Shown here in pieces: positions 36,145 to 47,014 of a stretch of 64,000 nt of DNA; the stretch's first letter is position 1; every line of letters starts with the position of its first letter. The DNA comes from Chlorokybus atmophyticus (Eukaryota; Streptophyta; Chlorokybophyceae; Chlorokybales; Chlorokybaceae): the NCBI GenBank assembly GCA_009103225.1, contig RHPI01000008.1, forward strand, positions 461,608 to 525,607, read 5' to 3'. The translations under genes were made by a program, and so were the position numbers. The notes under the pieces are model-generated. The model saw nothing but the letters and a program-made list of their open reading frames with translations. It did no database searches and was not told the DNA's origin.

Positions 36145-36391
36145 CACTGTGATGATAATGAGCATGCACTCATGTGTGTGTTGGCAAAGTTCTGCCAACA
36201 GCTGCTTGTACAAGCAGATCAGAATTTGCACAAAACATTTATCTTTGTAACAAGGTCACAAGGCAGGGTACAAACTACTCCAAGGGTCAAGGCTGTATAT
36301 ACAGGGCAAATGCCTTTGTATCAGGGCACTATTCCAACCACTACACGCACATCACAACACGTTTTTTTTTTGCGGTGGGGGTACATCTCTT

Positions 36392-39300
36392 TTACTCCAT
36401 GAGTTCTCCCTGGCTAGGTGTCTCCTGGCTGGCCATCACCGCCAAAGGACCAGAACACTTTCTGCAGCCGCGGTAGTCCTTGCATTTGTCACAGCCCCAA
36501 ACATTCAGCGCGCCCTCAGTCTTACCAGCCTTGCGAACCTTGTTCACCCAGCTTTGCTTCAGCTTGTTGTCCTTGTTGGCCTCAACCCAATGATCTGGGC
36601 ACCGGGCGTTGCTGCCATCCTTAGTCCCCGAGTAGGCTGTGAAGCAGAGATGATGTAAGCGGCGGAGACAGCCTTCACTGCGACACACCGTTGGGGTCGG
36701 ATCGTCAAAACTGATTGGCATGTCGCAAAGCAGACTGGCGCAGTGCGGATGTGTGTCTGCCACTGGCACTTGCACTGGCTGTGGCGCTGGCTTCTCTGGC
36801 GTCGCCTGCGACACCGGCTCTGCATCTTTTTGGGTTGTTATCTCAACGTTGTGCGCAGGTTCTCTAGCTTTGTCGCTGGCTCCCTGATCATCTGTGATGA
36901 GCGAAACCACCCGCGATGCCGAGTCTGGGTTGACATCCAGCTGAGTGAGCTTCCCTGCTAGCGGATCTGGAGTCGACTGCAATTCCGCTTCAAGCTTTAG
37001 GTAATTCGCACCGATAATATATACGCCCCTCACTTCGGTAAACTTGTCCACTGCGCACATGATCAAGTTAGCGAACATATGTGTGCTACAAACATACACA
37101 ACACACTGCGCTTACTGCTTTGGATGTCAGCGCGGCGTTTATCACAGTAGTCCCTGATGTCCTTCAGCGTGTCTTCCTCGTCTTTTAAGATTGCAGCTGT
37201 GCCTGGTTGAGCAACCCAGCGCAGAAGAAACGCCATGTGCTTGACATCGCCGAAGTTCATGCTAGGAAAAAATTTTAGCAGGCGATCTTGCACGACCTCG
37301 TCCTTGCTCTTGATCCATGGCAGGGCAGCGGCTTTATCTTTAGCAGCAGCTGAGCGCAGTGAGCTATGCTTCTCTTGCTGCAACAAAAGGTGTTGCAGTA
37401 AAGTGAGTGATTTAAGTACCTCCAGATAGCATGACGCTGTTGGCAAAATTATACCAACACTCAGTGGCTTACGTAGTGCTTGAGTTCGCTGCAGTAGCCG
37501 TAGAAGCGGTCCTCGAGCTGGCACATGCTGGTGGAATCGTTGTCTACTGCAAAAATGCTATAGCCCAACTTGAGTGCATCGTCGCTCAGACCACCAGCTC
37601 CAGCACCGAGGTCGAGAACCCATATTTCGCTGTTGCTTTTTCTAGCGGGTAGAAAATTTCCGGCCAGGGTGCTGCACAGTCGTTGTTGCCAGCAGATAGG
37701 TGGATGACCTTCAACACTGAAGAACTTGCTGAGCCACCAGCGCTTCACAGCTCCTGTGGCTGCCTTTATCATGCCTTCTGAAAAGTCAATCTCAGAGGGT
37801 GTTGCAGCAACGACAGCCAACAATTCATCTTCAGTTTCGCCCTCATTCATCTCGTTATCTTCCTCTGCTCCGTGTGAAGAAGACTTCAGCTCCTCCACGT
37901 TTGGCGACTCTTCCTCGTATGGTCCCAGCTGGCAGAACTTAGGATGCGAGGGATCATGCCAGACAAAGTCATCCTGCTCGCGCAGCTTGAACCAGGTCTT
38001 GAGATTGGTGACCTTTAGAGAGTCGTCGACTTGCTTGTAAAGTGCAATGAGGACTGGCTCAGTCCGGTCTTGGCTCTTGTATAAGCCAGGGAACACTTGC
38101 AGCTCTGCGCAACATAACAGTTTTCAGTACTGTCGCTGTAATACCGAAAGGCAGTAACTGCACAGACACAACTTACTTGTAGCGGCGTGCGTATATGTAG
38201 TAAACTCGACGATATATGCATCGGAGTTTTGCAGGATTCCCTTGACCGCACTCACGTGATGCAAAGGTACAAAGGCTACAAGCGTCCACCACTTCAGTTC
38301 GCTGTTTTGGCGGCACAGTGCATCAGTTATTTCCTGGAAGTCTTCGATGGTGAAGGCCTTGTCGCGGTCATCGTTCTCTTGGAAAGGAACATCAAAGAAG
38401 ACAAGCAACAAGAGTACCCTTCCTTCCGACGGGAAGGAAGGGTACTCCTTGACTTGCAGCTCTCGAACAAATTTTTGCACAATTTGAAAGCGCGGTACGC
38501 ATCTCTGTTTGACCGCATGGAACTCCTGGGGGCGATCGCCACTAGCGTGCACAGGAAAACGCCTGCGTAACAAGCATAGAGATATAGTATGGCTGCATTA
38601 AGCACCTGTTGGTAAAATTTGGACAACACAGCTCCATACTTACAAGGGCATAACCACGGCGCCGGGGACGTCGCCGACCTGATGGGGCTCTGGAAGCGGT
38701 ATCTTGCCAAGCTGGCAGACTTTGTCCATGATGGCGAATGGGATATTCAGATGCTTGACTGAGTGCTTCGACTCTAAATCAGCTTTGACGCTTGTGAGCT
38801 GCTTGAAGATGAGGTTATGACCTCCCTTGAGAAGGACCTCAAACAGCTGGTTTCTGGCTGCATACAACTCTGGCGCCTGATCCGCTAAACGACTTTCACA
38901 CCTGATGACAGTGATGACTCTGTTGATACTGGTTACTGCTATACATACCTGCAATGAACAGACATAACTTTGCATGTGCTAGCTTACCCAGATGTTCCAA
39001 AGACCTCGCCTGGTATCACTTTACATGCCAAAAAAGACACAAAGCGTCCTTTGCGTTGCACATTTAGGTGGTAAGGCTTGAACTCACGATGCACGCTGAC
39101 ATCGATGGTGCCAGCTTCGATGTCATCCAACACCTTCATGATCTGCTCTCCTGATAGATGAGTGAACAGCTCCAAGGTGTGACGAGGCAATGGCTTGTTG
39201 ATGTCATCAACATCATCAAGGACTTGAAAAAAGCGTTCGTACTGCTCCTCAGTCAGTGGCAGTTTGACCGCCAGCCTGCATAGGTTGATGACGATGGCGA

Positions 39301-42300
39301 GAACAACACAACATTCTGCAGAGTCATAATGTACGCAAACAAAACTTACGCGATTTCAGTTCTATATTCTCTCGAAATCAGTTAGTTTCTGCCTTTCCAC
39401 TTAATTTCATTGTCCATGAGCAAGGCCAGATCCAACAAGCAAGCCTTCCAGCCAGCTGAATACTTGTCTGAGCCTGGCCCAACTACTGGCTTGGCGGGTT
39501 TTCCGCGCGTGAAGTACTTGTCACGAAATGTGTCCACCTTGGTCAGAAATGTGGATGGCTTTTTGTGGTCATCTTGCTCGTTGTGCTGTCTAGCGTACAG
39601 ATGGGCCTGCTCGTCGGTTAGCCCGGACACTACCTGTGCAGGGAACGAGATTCAGCTTGCTTTTTTTCGTTCAATTTTTGCAATGCAACAAGTGCTATAA
39701 GCTAGCATACCTCACACCACTCAAACTGTAGCCAGTCATTATTTGGCTGCTCCTTGGCTAGCTTGGACGCGACGATGAACGAATGATTGCCGCCGAGCAC
39801 CTCATAGGTGAAGTCTTTTGCGCGGTCGATGTGGTATTTATTGAAATACTCCTCCTTGACAGGCATCTCTCGTCCTTTGTCATTTCTGTAAGCCAGCAGA
39901 AGCCATGGCTTGTGCCCTTTATTGTAGCCGCTCCTCATAGCCTGTTCCAGATAGACCAGCCTGGATTTTTCAATTTTGCGCGCTTGATGTGCCCCCTCTG
40001 CTGGACGCATTCTTGACAGGCTGATTTTGTACGTATGTGTATCGACATTGGAGAACAGGTGCGGCAGTATAATGGGTGGCAGAGCATCGCCTGCACAGTC
40101 GGTAAAGTTTTGTCAACTTGTACATGCAGTGAGGCATTGTGTTCTGAAGACACTGCGTACCTGCTGCACCCTCCGTGTCTGCAGGGATGACCAGTTTAGT
40201 CTTTGGTGCTTTGCCCTTGCCTCTTTTGTTTGGCGACGGCAGCTGAGAGGGATCAGCACTCAAGTTGAGCGTCTTTGCTGTCATTGCTGCAGCAATTGAT
40301 AAATCGTCAGGATGTTTTGGAGCGGGGTTTGGTGGGAAGTACAGCACATAGTGAACGTACCTTGCAGAGACTCATACAGATTGACAAGCGATGGTGGATT
40401 ATTAGCCTTGATGACGTCCTTGATCATCATGTCGGAAAGATCCTTGCCGTTCTCTAGACTGACCAGCTTTTTCCCGGTGGGTGTCCAATGGGCTTTATTT
40501 ACCGGCAAATCAAACAGGAAGGTCTTGCGATCGGTAAGAAACTCGTCATCTGGGTCTGGCACGCTCGATGGGATGACAAGCACTCGGACTTCCTTTGGTG
40601 AGAAAGACCATGCATATATGAGACGATACTCGGACTGGTGATCGTTCTGCAACAAACAAGGAATTGATCAACTATCTTTGAGAATAGTAAACAACCAGCG
40701 TTAACAGACGACATGACTGACCTCTTTTGTGACTGTCAGATAGTAACGCACAGTCTTCTGCTTATCTTTGATCTCAGTTTTTTCTTTTGCAGCCTCCCAC
40801 TTGGCGAGATTGTGTATTTTTTAAGCAGCTCCTTTGAACAGCTCGCGTAGATCTTCAAGCTCTTCGAACTTCTTCCAGAAGGAGCCATGCCTGACATGGA
40901 TCGTGTTCCCTGCAGTTACATGTATTGTTACTAAAAGTTCTGCTACAACTATAGCAGGAAGTCCGTCAACAAAGTTACAGTGGTAGTCTCCTTTGTCCAG
41001 AGCTTTGTCTTCGTCGTTAAGCTCGTCATATTGATCTGACTCATCGCCAGAGTCAAGATCGGGATTGCTCTGTTTGTCGTCCGTCTCAGGTACACTGTCA
41101 TCGTCGTTATCGTTATCGGAGACTTCTCTTTGAGGGGCTCGCAACTTATCTTTGAGGGGATCACTGCATTAGCAAGAAGTATAGAACAATTGTTTCAGTA
41201 AGTAATTTTGGCAGCAAAGCCTGAGACCAGTTGGCAAAATTTGGCCAACACGCAAGAGCAGGCAGACTAACAGCCCTGCTAGCTGCTCTTGCTCGTTGGC
41301 AAAATTTGGCCAACATGCAAGAGCAGGAAAACCAACAGCTATATGCTGGTTGCTTTTGCTTGTTGGCAAAATTTGGCCAACACGCAAGAGCAGGCAGATC
41401 AACAGCCCTGATGGCGGCTCCATTAGAGAACAGCGAGCCCCTCTCGATATAAGAATATTCTGTACACAGCGCTGGCCTTGATACGGTAGATTCTTTTAAC
41501 AAGTTTGTAGACCAGCGGTAGCCCAGCAGCAATGCAGCCAGCAGCAATGCAACTGATCAGCATACTTACAAAAAGCCAGCCCGCTTCTTCTTTGCCTCCT
41601 TGGCACGGCTGCTGCTGGCCTCCGCTTTGCGTTTGATGCCGCTCGCCCTTGTGTTTCTGCAGAGCCACAAAATGTTAGTGATTGTCTACTTCAGCTGCAA
41701 CAACCATTAACAACGCGAAAGCATAGTGCAATGCATGAAGACCCCAACACTAACTCGTGCACACAGTCAACTGTTGCACACATGTTGCGGAATTGCCAGC
41801 AGCACCGCGTGTCCATGCTGTGATGTTGGCAATTCGGCTGCACCACATGCACCAGCAGCTGTATGCAGCTCTGTCTAGCAAAACATATGCGTGCTGCGTG
41901 CTTGCGACAACATGTACAAAGCATACACCAATCTGAATTTGTCAAGTTGTCAAGCAGCAGCGAACAGGCATGTTGTTAGCAGCAACATGCATGTCCGTGC
42001 TGCTGGCAACTCTGCTGCAATTAATACAACAAGTTGTGAGCAGCAGTGAACAGCAGAAGGGTTCAATTACAAACCAATTACAAACCCAGGCATTGCTACT
42101 TGACAACTCTGCTGCATTGAACAAGTTGTCAAGCAGCAACGGACATGCATGTTGCCGCAGAATTGCCAGCAGCACGGACATGCATGTTTGTGCTGCTGGC
42201 AACTCTGCTAGAAGACGTTAGTAGTAGCTGATGCTTTGGAACAGTTGTGCATAGCAACTTCTGCTGTCTAAAGCTGCAACAGCTAACAACCAAGCTGCTA

Positions 42301-42414
42301 CGCAACAAAGCTAAAAAGCTTAACAACTCACCTTATTGTCGTCGTTTCCTCGGTGGCTTGACTGGCCTCCTTCTGGCTGTCCTTCGCAGCTTTTCGCTTG
42401 GGTCGCCCCATCAT
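36392..42414 (-). CDS. Transposon protein: AT-hook, ParB-like domain, permuted DNA-methyltransferase-like domain, Cys/His zinc-binding tail
   Basis: Thirteen exons fit in phase over 1390 codons: 42414-42332, 41656-41570, 41163-40722, 40646-40361, 40286-40161, 40090-39711, 39633-39350, 39275-38988, 38901-38644, 38562-38177, 38104-37473, 37377-37116 and 37050-36392. In order: AT-hook-like MMGRPKRKAAK and a Lys/Arg-rich stretch; an acidic Asp/Glu region (about 70-140); an unassigned region; a ParB/Srx-like domain (about 355-500) with YEVLGGNHSFIVASKL and VVSGLTDEQAHLYARQHNEQ; a helical region; a block LLLLVFFDVPFQENDD (about 797-812) at the place of methyltransferase motif IV (DPPY); then the SAM-binding motif I, VLDLGAGAGGLSDD, with the acidic VDND (about 1036-1063); and C-terminal Cys/His clusters (about 1275-1325 and 1358-1370). 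Order IV-before-I is that of beta-class N4/N6 amino-methyltransferases. TAA interrupts the frame at codons 171 and 552 (40821-40823 and 39382-39384). The function as a DNA methyltransferase is inferred; DVPF departs from DPPY. Confidence 0.78.
38412..38447. repeat. Perfect 16-bp hairpin inside a coding exon
   Basis: Arms gagtacccttccttcc (38412-38427) and its exact complement (38432-38447), 4-nt loop. It lies in exon 10 of the transposon's minus-strand gene, just upstream of the motif IV-like block, and is translated (EYPSFPSEGRV). Confidence 0.95.
41940..42230. repeat. Cluster of short direct and inverted repeats in the first intron of the methyltransferase-like gene
   Basis: Several copies, in both orientations, of a unit containing catgcatgtccgtgctgctg and gcaactctgct, with GCAGCA-rich linkers. 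The cluster sits in the 674-bp intron between exons 1 and 2 and can fold back on itself. Confidence 0.75.
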
Positions 42415-44139
42415 TGCTCACCGCCCGCACCTCGCCCCCGTCGCCCACGCCGCCGTCGCCGTCGCCCACGCCGCCGTCGCCGCCGCTGTCACCGACCACA
42501 GCACCGTATTTCTGATGCAATGAAGAGTCTATTTCTCATTTCATGTTATATTAACATCATTTGCACAAGCTGCATGTGACATACCAGGGTGCTACGTAAT
42601 GACCTTCGCCAAATACCCCCAAACTTTTGTTCGTAATAACAATTGCATCGGTTGATTATTCTGCATGAGTTTTTTTGCAACGTGCTCCAGCTGCAATAAA
42701 GACTTTATGTGCCAAGTGTTATGTTAATTGGAACTCATGTGCAAGAGTTTTATATCCTACCCTACGGGTGTTACGCGCAAGCCAAAATTGGGTGCCTACT
42801 TGTGTGGTGCCCAAGTTGCGTGAGGCAGGCATGCAAAGTTGCAAACGTGTGCTGTGAGCTGAGCAATGCATGTGTACTAGTGCGTGTTGCTGCCAGAGGT
42901 GTTGAGCCTTGGGTTGATGGTGTGGGAGGGGTAGCTTGGCATACACGGTGTGCAACAGCGAGTTGGGGAGTGGGGAGGAACCCTAAGCATGCTACCAGCA
43001 GCTTCGGAGCTAGCTGAGCTTCTGCTTGCATGCTAGCTTACTCTGCGACTACGGCGACGGCGGGCGTGGCGGCGGGGGCGGCGGCGAGGGCGGCGGGTCA
43101 GCTGGGTCGTCTTTGCCAGGCTAGAGTAGTGCGTTTCTCCTTTGCTTAGTCACAATGTAGGCGGTGGCGCCACAATGCTGGCTGCTGGCTAGGCGGTTGA
43201 GAGAGCTGGCGCTGGGCTGGTGAGAACTGCATGGATCAGGTGCGTTTTATGCTGCATGAAGGCAGGTCCAGCTGTGTGTGAGAGCTGGTGAGCAACGTGA
43301 ATGCTAGCATCCACATACGAACCATATGTCAAGATGTTCAGCTGCTGTACACGTCCGCTGCTTGTGCAGTCATATTATGCTGCTGCGCTTAGGCAGGTCC
43401 AGGCAGGTCCGCTGTTTGTTTGTTGCCAATTGAAAGCAAGGTAGGTGTGAGGTAGGCATGTGTTTTTGCTATGTGTGTGTAGGCTTTGTTGAACGCAATT
43501 GCAAGTGGTGCCGCTACATGCAGTGCTGTAGTGACGCATTGCTGTGTGCGCAGTTGTTGCGTCTACATTTGTGATTTCGAAGGGTGCGACAACAAGCAGC
43601 GGAGTATGCTATCGTTCAACAACGGCCGCATGGCGGCTGGCTATGGTGCATAGTCAAAGCCAGAGGTATGGCACCACCAGTCTCTTGCACTGTGCATTGC
43701 ATGCTGTCTGTGTCCATATATGCGCTAGAAGGTTTCAAAGTTGGCAAAATGGGTCATAACGCATGCTGCAAACAAGGGTTGTGCCATATGTTCTGTGCAC
43801 GTCAGCGTCATCAAAGTTGGCAAAATTTACCAACTAGCGTTTTGGCCTACTGGCAAATGTACTAACTTCGCGGACTTGAGCTTAAGGCTTTGATAGAGCG
43901 TGCCGCAAGATGGTGACCCCGTCTTGTTTGGAGTCGATAGCATGGCATAGCCTTTGTTGTTGTTGGATAAACTTTGCCAACAACTGCGATGATACCTGCA
44001 TCAGCGCACAATACAACATCTCCTCTTGCCCGCACTGCCCGTGTTGTTGGATGAATCTAGCCTCAAGTTAGGTCAGCTATTTTGGCGGTCAAACCAGCAC
44101 AGCCTGTGTTGTTGGTAAAGTTTTGCCATCTCCTGGCAG
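42415..44139. other. Non-coding centre of the transposon between its two divergent genes
   Basis: About 1.7 kb that must hold the promoters of both genes and probably 5' non-coding exons of the plus gene. It includes a GC-rich block (about 43040-43100), GCAGGTCC repeats (43262-43410) and palindrome copies at 43816, 43962 and 44111. No supported coding exon. Confidence 0.6.
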
Positions 44140-44218
44140 GTCCGCGAATAATGGGTCCCAGTCTCAACGCGGACAACAAAGAGCAAAGGAATACCGGGTC
44201 AAGCAGTCAGTTGCCGCC

Positions 44219-47014
44219 ATGCAGGAGGTACTAGAACAGACCTGTCAAGGAGATGACACCATCAAAGCAGACATTCTGAGATCCCTGCTGAAAGCACCCA
44301 AGAATGCAGCAGCCGTCGCTCAAGATAGCTATTTGGAAGTCGTCAAAAGAGCTCCTGCCTACAGAACGATATCCAACATGTTCAAGTCGGCATACAACAG
44401 CATCAACAGCTCCCGCTCCAATGCGCATAGAACGGCAAGGAATGTTCTGATGAAAGCGGCAAGATCAGCAATTGGCGACAACAGGTCGGTGCGAATTTCG
44501 GAGGTTGCTTCAGTGCTCAAGATACGTCGTCAAAGGTTTTATCAAGAAGTAACGTACCTGCACGACTGGAGCACTCGAGGGCGTCGTGCACGCAAAGACA
44601 AGGTGACACCGCAGATATGTCAACAGATCGAGGACTTTTGGATCCTCAACACCAGAGAGTCTGCATGCAAGCGTGATAAGATGTTGTTGCGTATGTCCAC
44701 TGGTAAACGATTAGCTAGCGAGTATGTCACCAAGCATTCTTTAGAAGGCACGACACAAACGGCACTGTACTTGAAGTTCCGAGCTGAGAACCCACTTATC
44801 GACGTGCATCAACGAGTTTTTAAGAAGGTCAAGCCATACTATGTAGGAGGACGCGACGTTCGGCATGTGTGCGTATGTTCGCAGCATACTGAGATGAAAG
44901 AGCTTGTGATGGCTTTGTCTCAGTTCCGGCAGAGAAAGCACGCGCATTGTAAATGCCCATGCGATGCGTGTCAGGTATGAATGTTACGGTAAGAGCTTGT
45001 GTAAATCAAAGCTATGCATCTGGTAACAGCCGTGCATGTAGGTCAAAAAAGACTGCACTTGCCGACACCGCTGCAGATGTCAACTTTACACCAAGTGCCG
45101 TTTGCTGGACTCACCACTGTCGGGTTCATCGGTCACCGGCCTGCTTGACTGTACTTCTTGCACTAAGGAAACGGACAGCACTTACTACAACCACCTCTGC
45201 ATCACTGGAGACTGCCCTCACTGCGGATGGATTAAGTTCCCGACATGTCCATTAGAGCGATCAGAAAAGCATCAGTTGCTACAGCCTAGGCTCTACGTAA
45301 AGCGCATGCAGCCAGGCAAAGCGGAGAACGGTGAAGCCACCGAGTACGCAAGAGTAGACTTTCTCAAGCAGCCCATGACCTTTGTTGACTTTATCAGCCG
45401 CCTGCAGAAGCAGCTGAAGGACTTCAAGCTCCATTCGTTCTTGTCGCAGTGGCAAGCGGAGCAGCAAAGGCAGTGCTTACAGACCTTCTGTCAAGGCACG
45501 ATCGTCAGCATCAGTGATTTCTCCGAAAATTACGCTTTGAAGCCAAACAACGAGCTCATGCAGCAGCATTTTGCAAACCGCTCCGTGGTGATCTTGGTGC
45601 AACTCATCTACCGTCACGCTGAAGAGCATGTAGATGGTGAGACATCGACAGACGACCAGCCGATGCGCGTCAAAGAGGTACGCTCATAAGCCTGCTTGTT
45701 GGCATGGTTTTACCAACAGATCAACACGATCATCAGCGGCTTACCGGGTTTTACATTGCAGGTTCATTTTTGGATATCGGATGATCTTCAAAAAGACTCC
45801 TTCTTTGTTCACCATTGCTTGAAACGGCTTCTCAGAGACTACAGAGAGAGAGGGATAGACATGCAAAAGGTCATCAGCTGGAGTGACAACTGTGCAGTCC
45901 AGTATAAGTGTGCCAACCATTTTGCGCAAGTTGCTCAATACAGCGCTCCGGCAGCTTATATGACATCCATACATACAGAAGCAAACGAGTTGAACACCGT
46001 TCATATGGAATGGCATTATCCTTGCCCGCAACATGGCAAGGGTGAACATGGCGGTCAAGGAGGGACACTGAAACGGCACCTGGATAGGGCCAGCGAGCAA
46101 AGTGCTGAAATAGTGGATGCTGCAACTATAATTCAGTACGCGCAACAGGTGCTTAGCCGAGGAGCCGAGTCATCATACGCAGCCCGTGAAGAGCAAGACA
46201 AAGCTCAGAAGCGGTTTGTGCATCTTGTTGAGCTCCATGAAGTAGATCATGACAAGACAGGGCGCTCCTATCGCTCAGTACCAGGCACTCAACAATTTCA
46301 ATGCATAAAAGGAACCGGAGAAGTTGAACGATTTATCTCGCGAAGGTTTTCATGCTTCTGCAGCAGCTGCCTAGACGAAGATTACAGCCATTGCCTGAAC
46401 AAGTCTCACGTTCCTAGATGGCTACGACAAAAGCTGATTGCAAGCGAGGAAGACGGAGAAGAGATTGAGCAAGATGTGAGTGCTAGGCTTATGCGTTGGG
46501 TTGAGCATTGTTATCTAACTTGTGCTATGTGCAGTTGCTATACTTAAACCAGGAGGCGCTGGCGCTTTCCTTGAGCGTCGGAGACACATTTGTGGTGGCT
46601 GCGGATAAGAGCTCCGATGAATATGAGGCCTCTGCACCTTATTGGGTTTTGCAATTGACTAAACAAGTCGCCACGAGTAAATCCACGGCTATGCGGCCCG
46701 ACGCTTATGGAGTCATCATACCTGCAGACACACTATACGTCACAGGAGTCTACTTCCGCAGAGTTGATGACTCGATTGTGACAGCGGCAGAATATCCCAG
46801 GAGGTACCTATGTTTCCTACCGCCTCAGCCACAAAAGCCTGCCAGATTATCGGTTAGCCTGTTGAGGTGCGTAGCACGTTTTCCGATGGAACGAGAGAGC
46901 CGAAAGCAGAAGCAAGAGAGATTCAACTCGTCCAGAATGACATGGAAAAAGATCAAGGAGTCTGTCTTTGTAATTCCCGACAAGTATCATGAGATGATTT
47001 TAGATGTGCTGTAA
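44219..47014 (+). CDS. Candidate DDE/RNase-H-like transposase of the 11.7-kb element
   Basis: Four exons (from the first in-frame ATG at 44219 to 44974, then 45042-45677, 45720-46475 and 46535-47014) give 875 residues. The reading frame is open back to a splice acceptor at 44139, so a 5' exon may add residues. Order: helical basic region; a helix-turn-helix-like segment (VRISEVASVLKIRRQRFYQE); a Cys-rich cluster crossing the first intron (CKCPCDACQ, DCTCRHRCRCQLYTKC) and CPHCGW, probably zinc-binding; then acidic blocks typical of an RNase-H fold, namely SDFSENYAL, ISDDLQKDSFFVHH, WSDNCAVQYKCANHF and QHGKGEHGGQGGTLKR. Proteins with DFSENY, SDNC-QYK and HGKG blocks occur widely in repetitive genes of animals and algae and look like transposases. 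The catalytic assignment (Asp, Asp, Glu) is inference. The second intron is only 42 nt and carries one palindrome copy. The stop is TAA with a second stop (TAG) directly after. Confidence 0.82.

Noticed and set aside
39382-40823. Idea that TAA/TAG encode glutamine in this organism (as in some ulvophyte algae)
   Set aside because: pPLA-I ends with TAA and NDUFA5, TBL and EF-hand genes end with TAG at the expected family C-termini. None of the host genes use TAA or TAG internally. The two TAA codons in the transposon gene are better read as mutations or missed introns.
36392-42414. C5 cytosine methyltransferase or BAH-domain protein
   Set aside because: No PCQ or ENV motif is present, and the order of the IV-like block before motif I does not fit a C5 enzyme. 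The early exons do not show a convincing BAH core.
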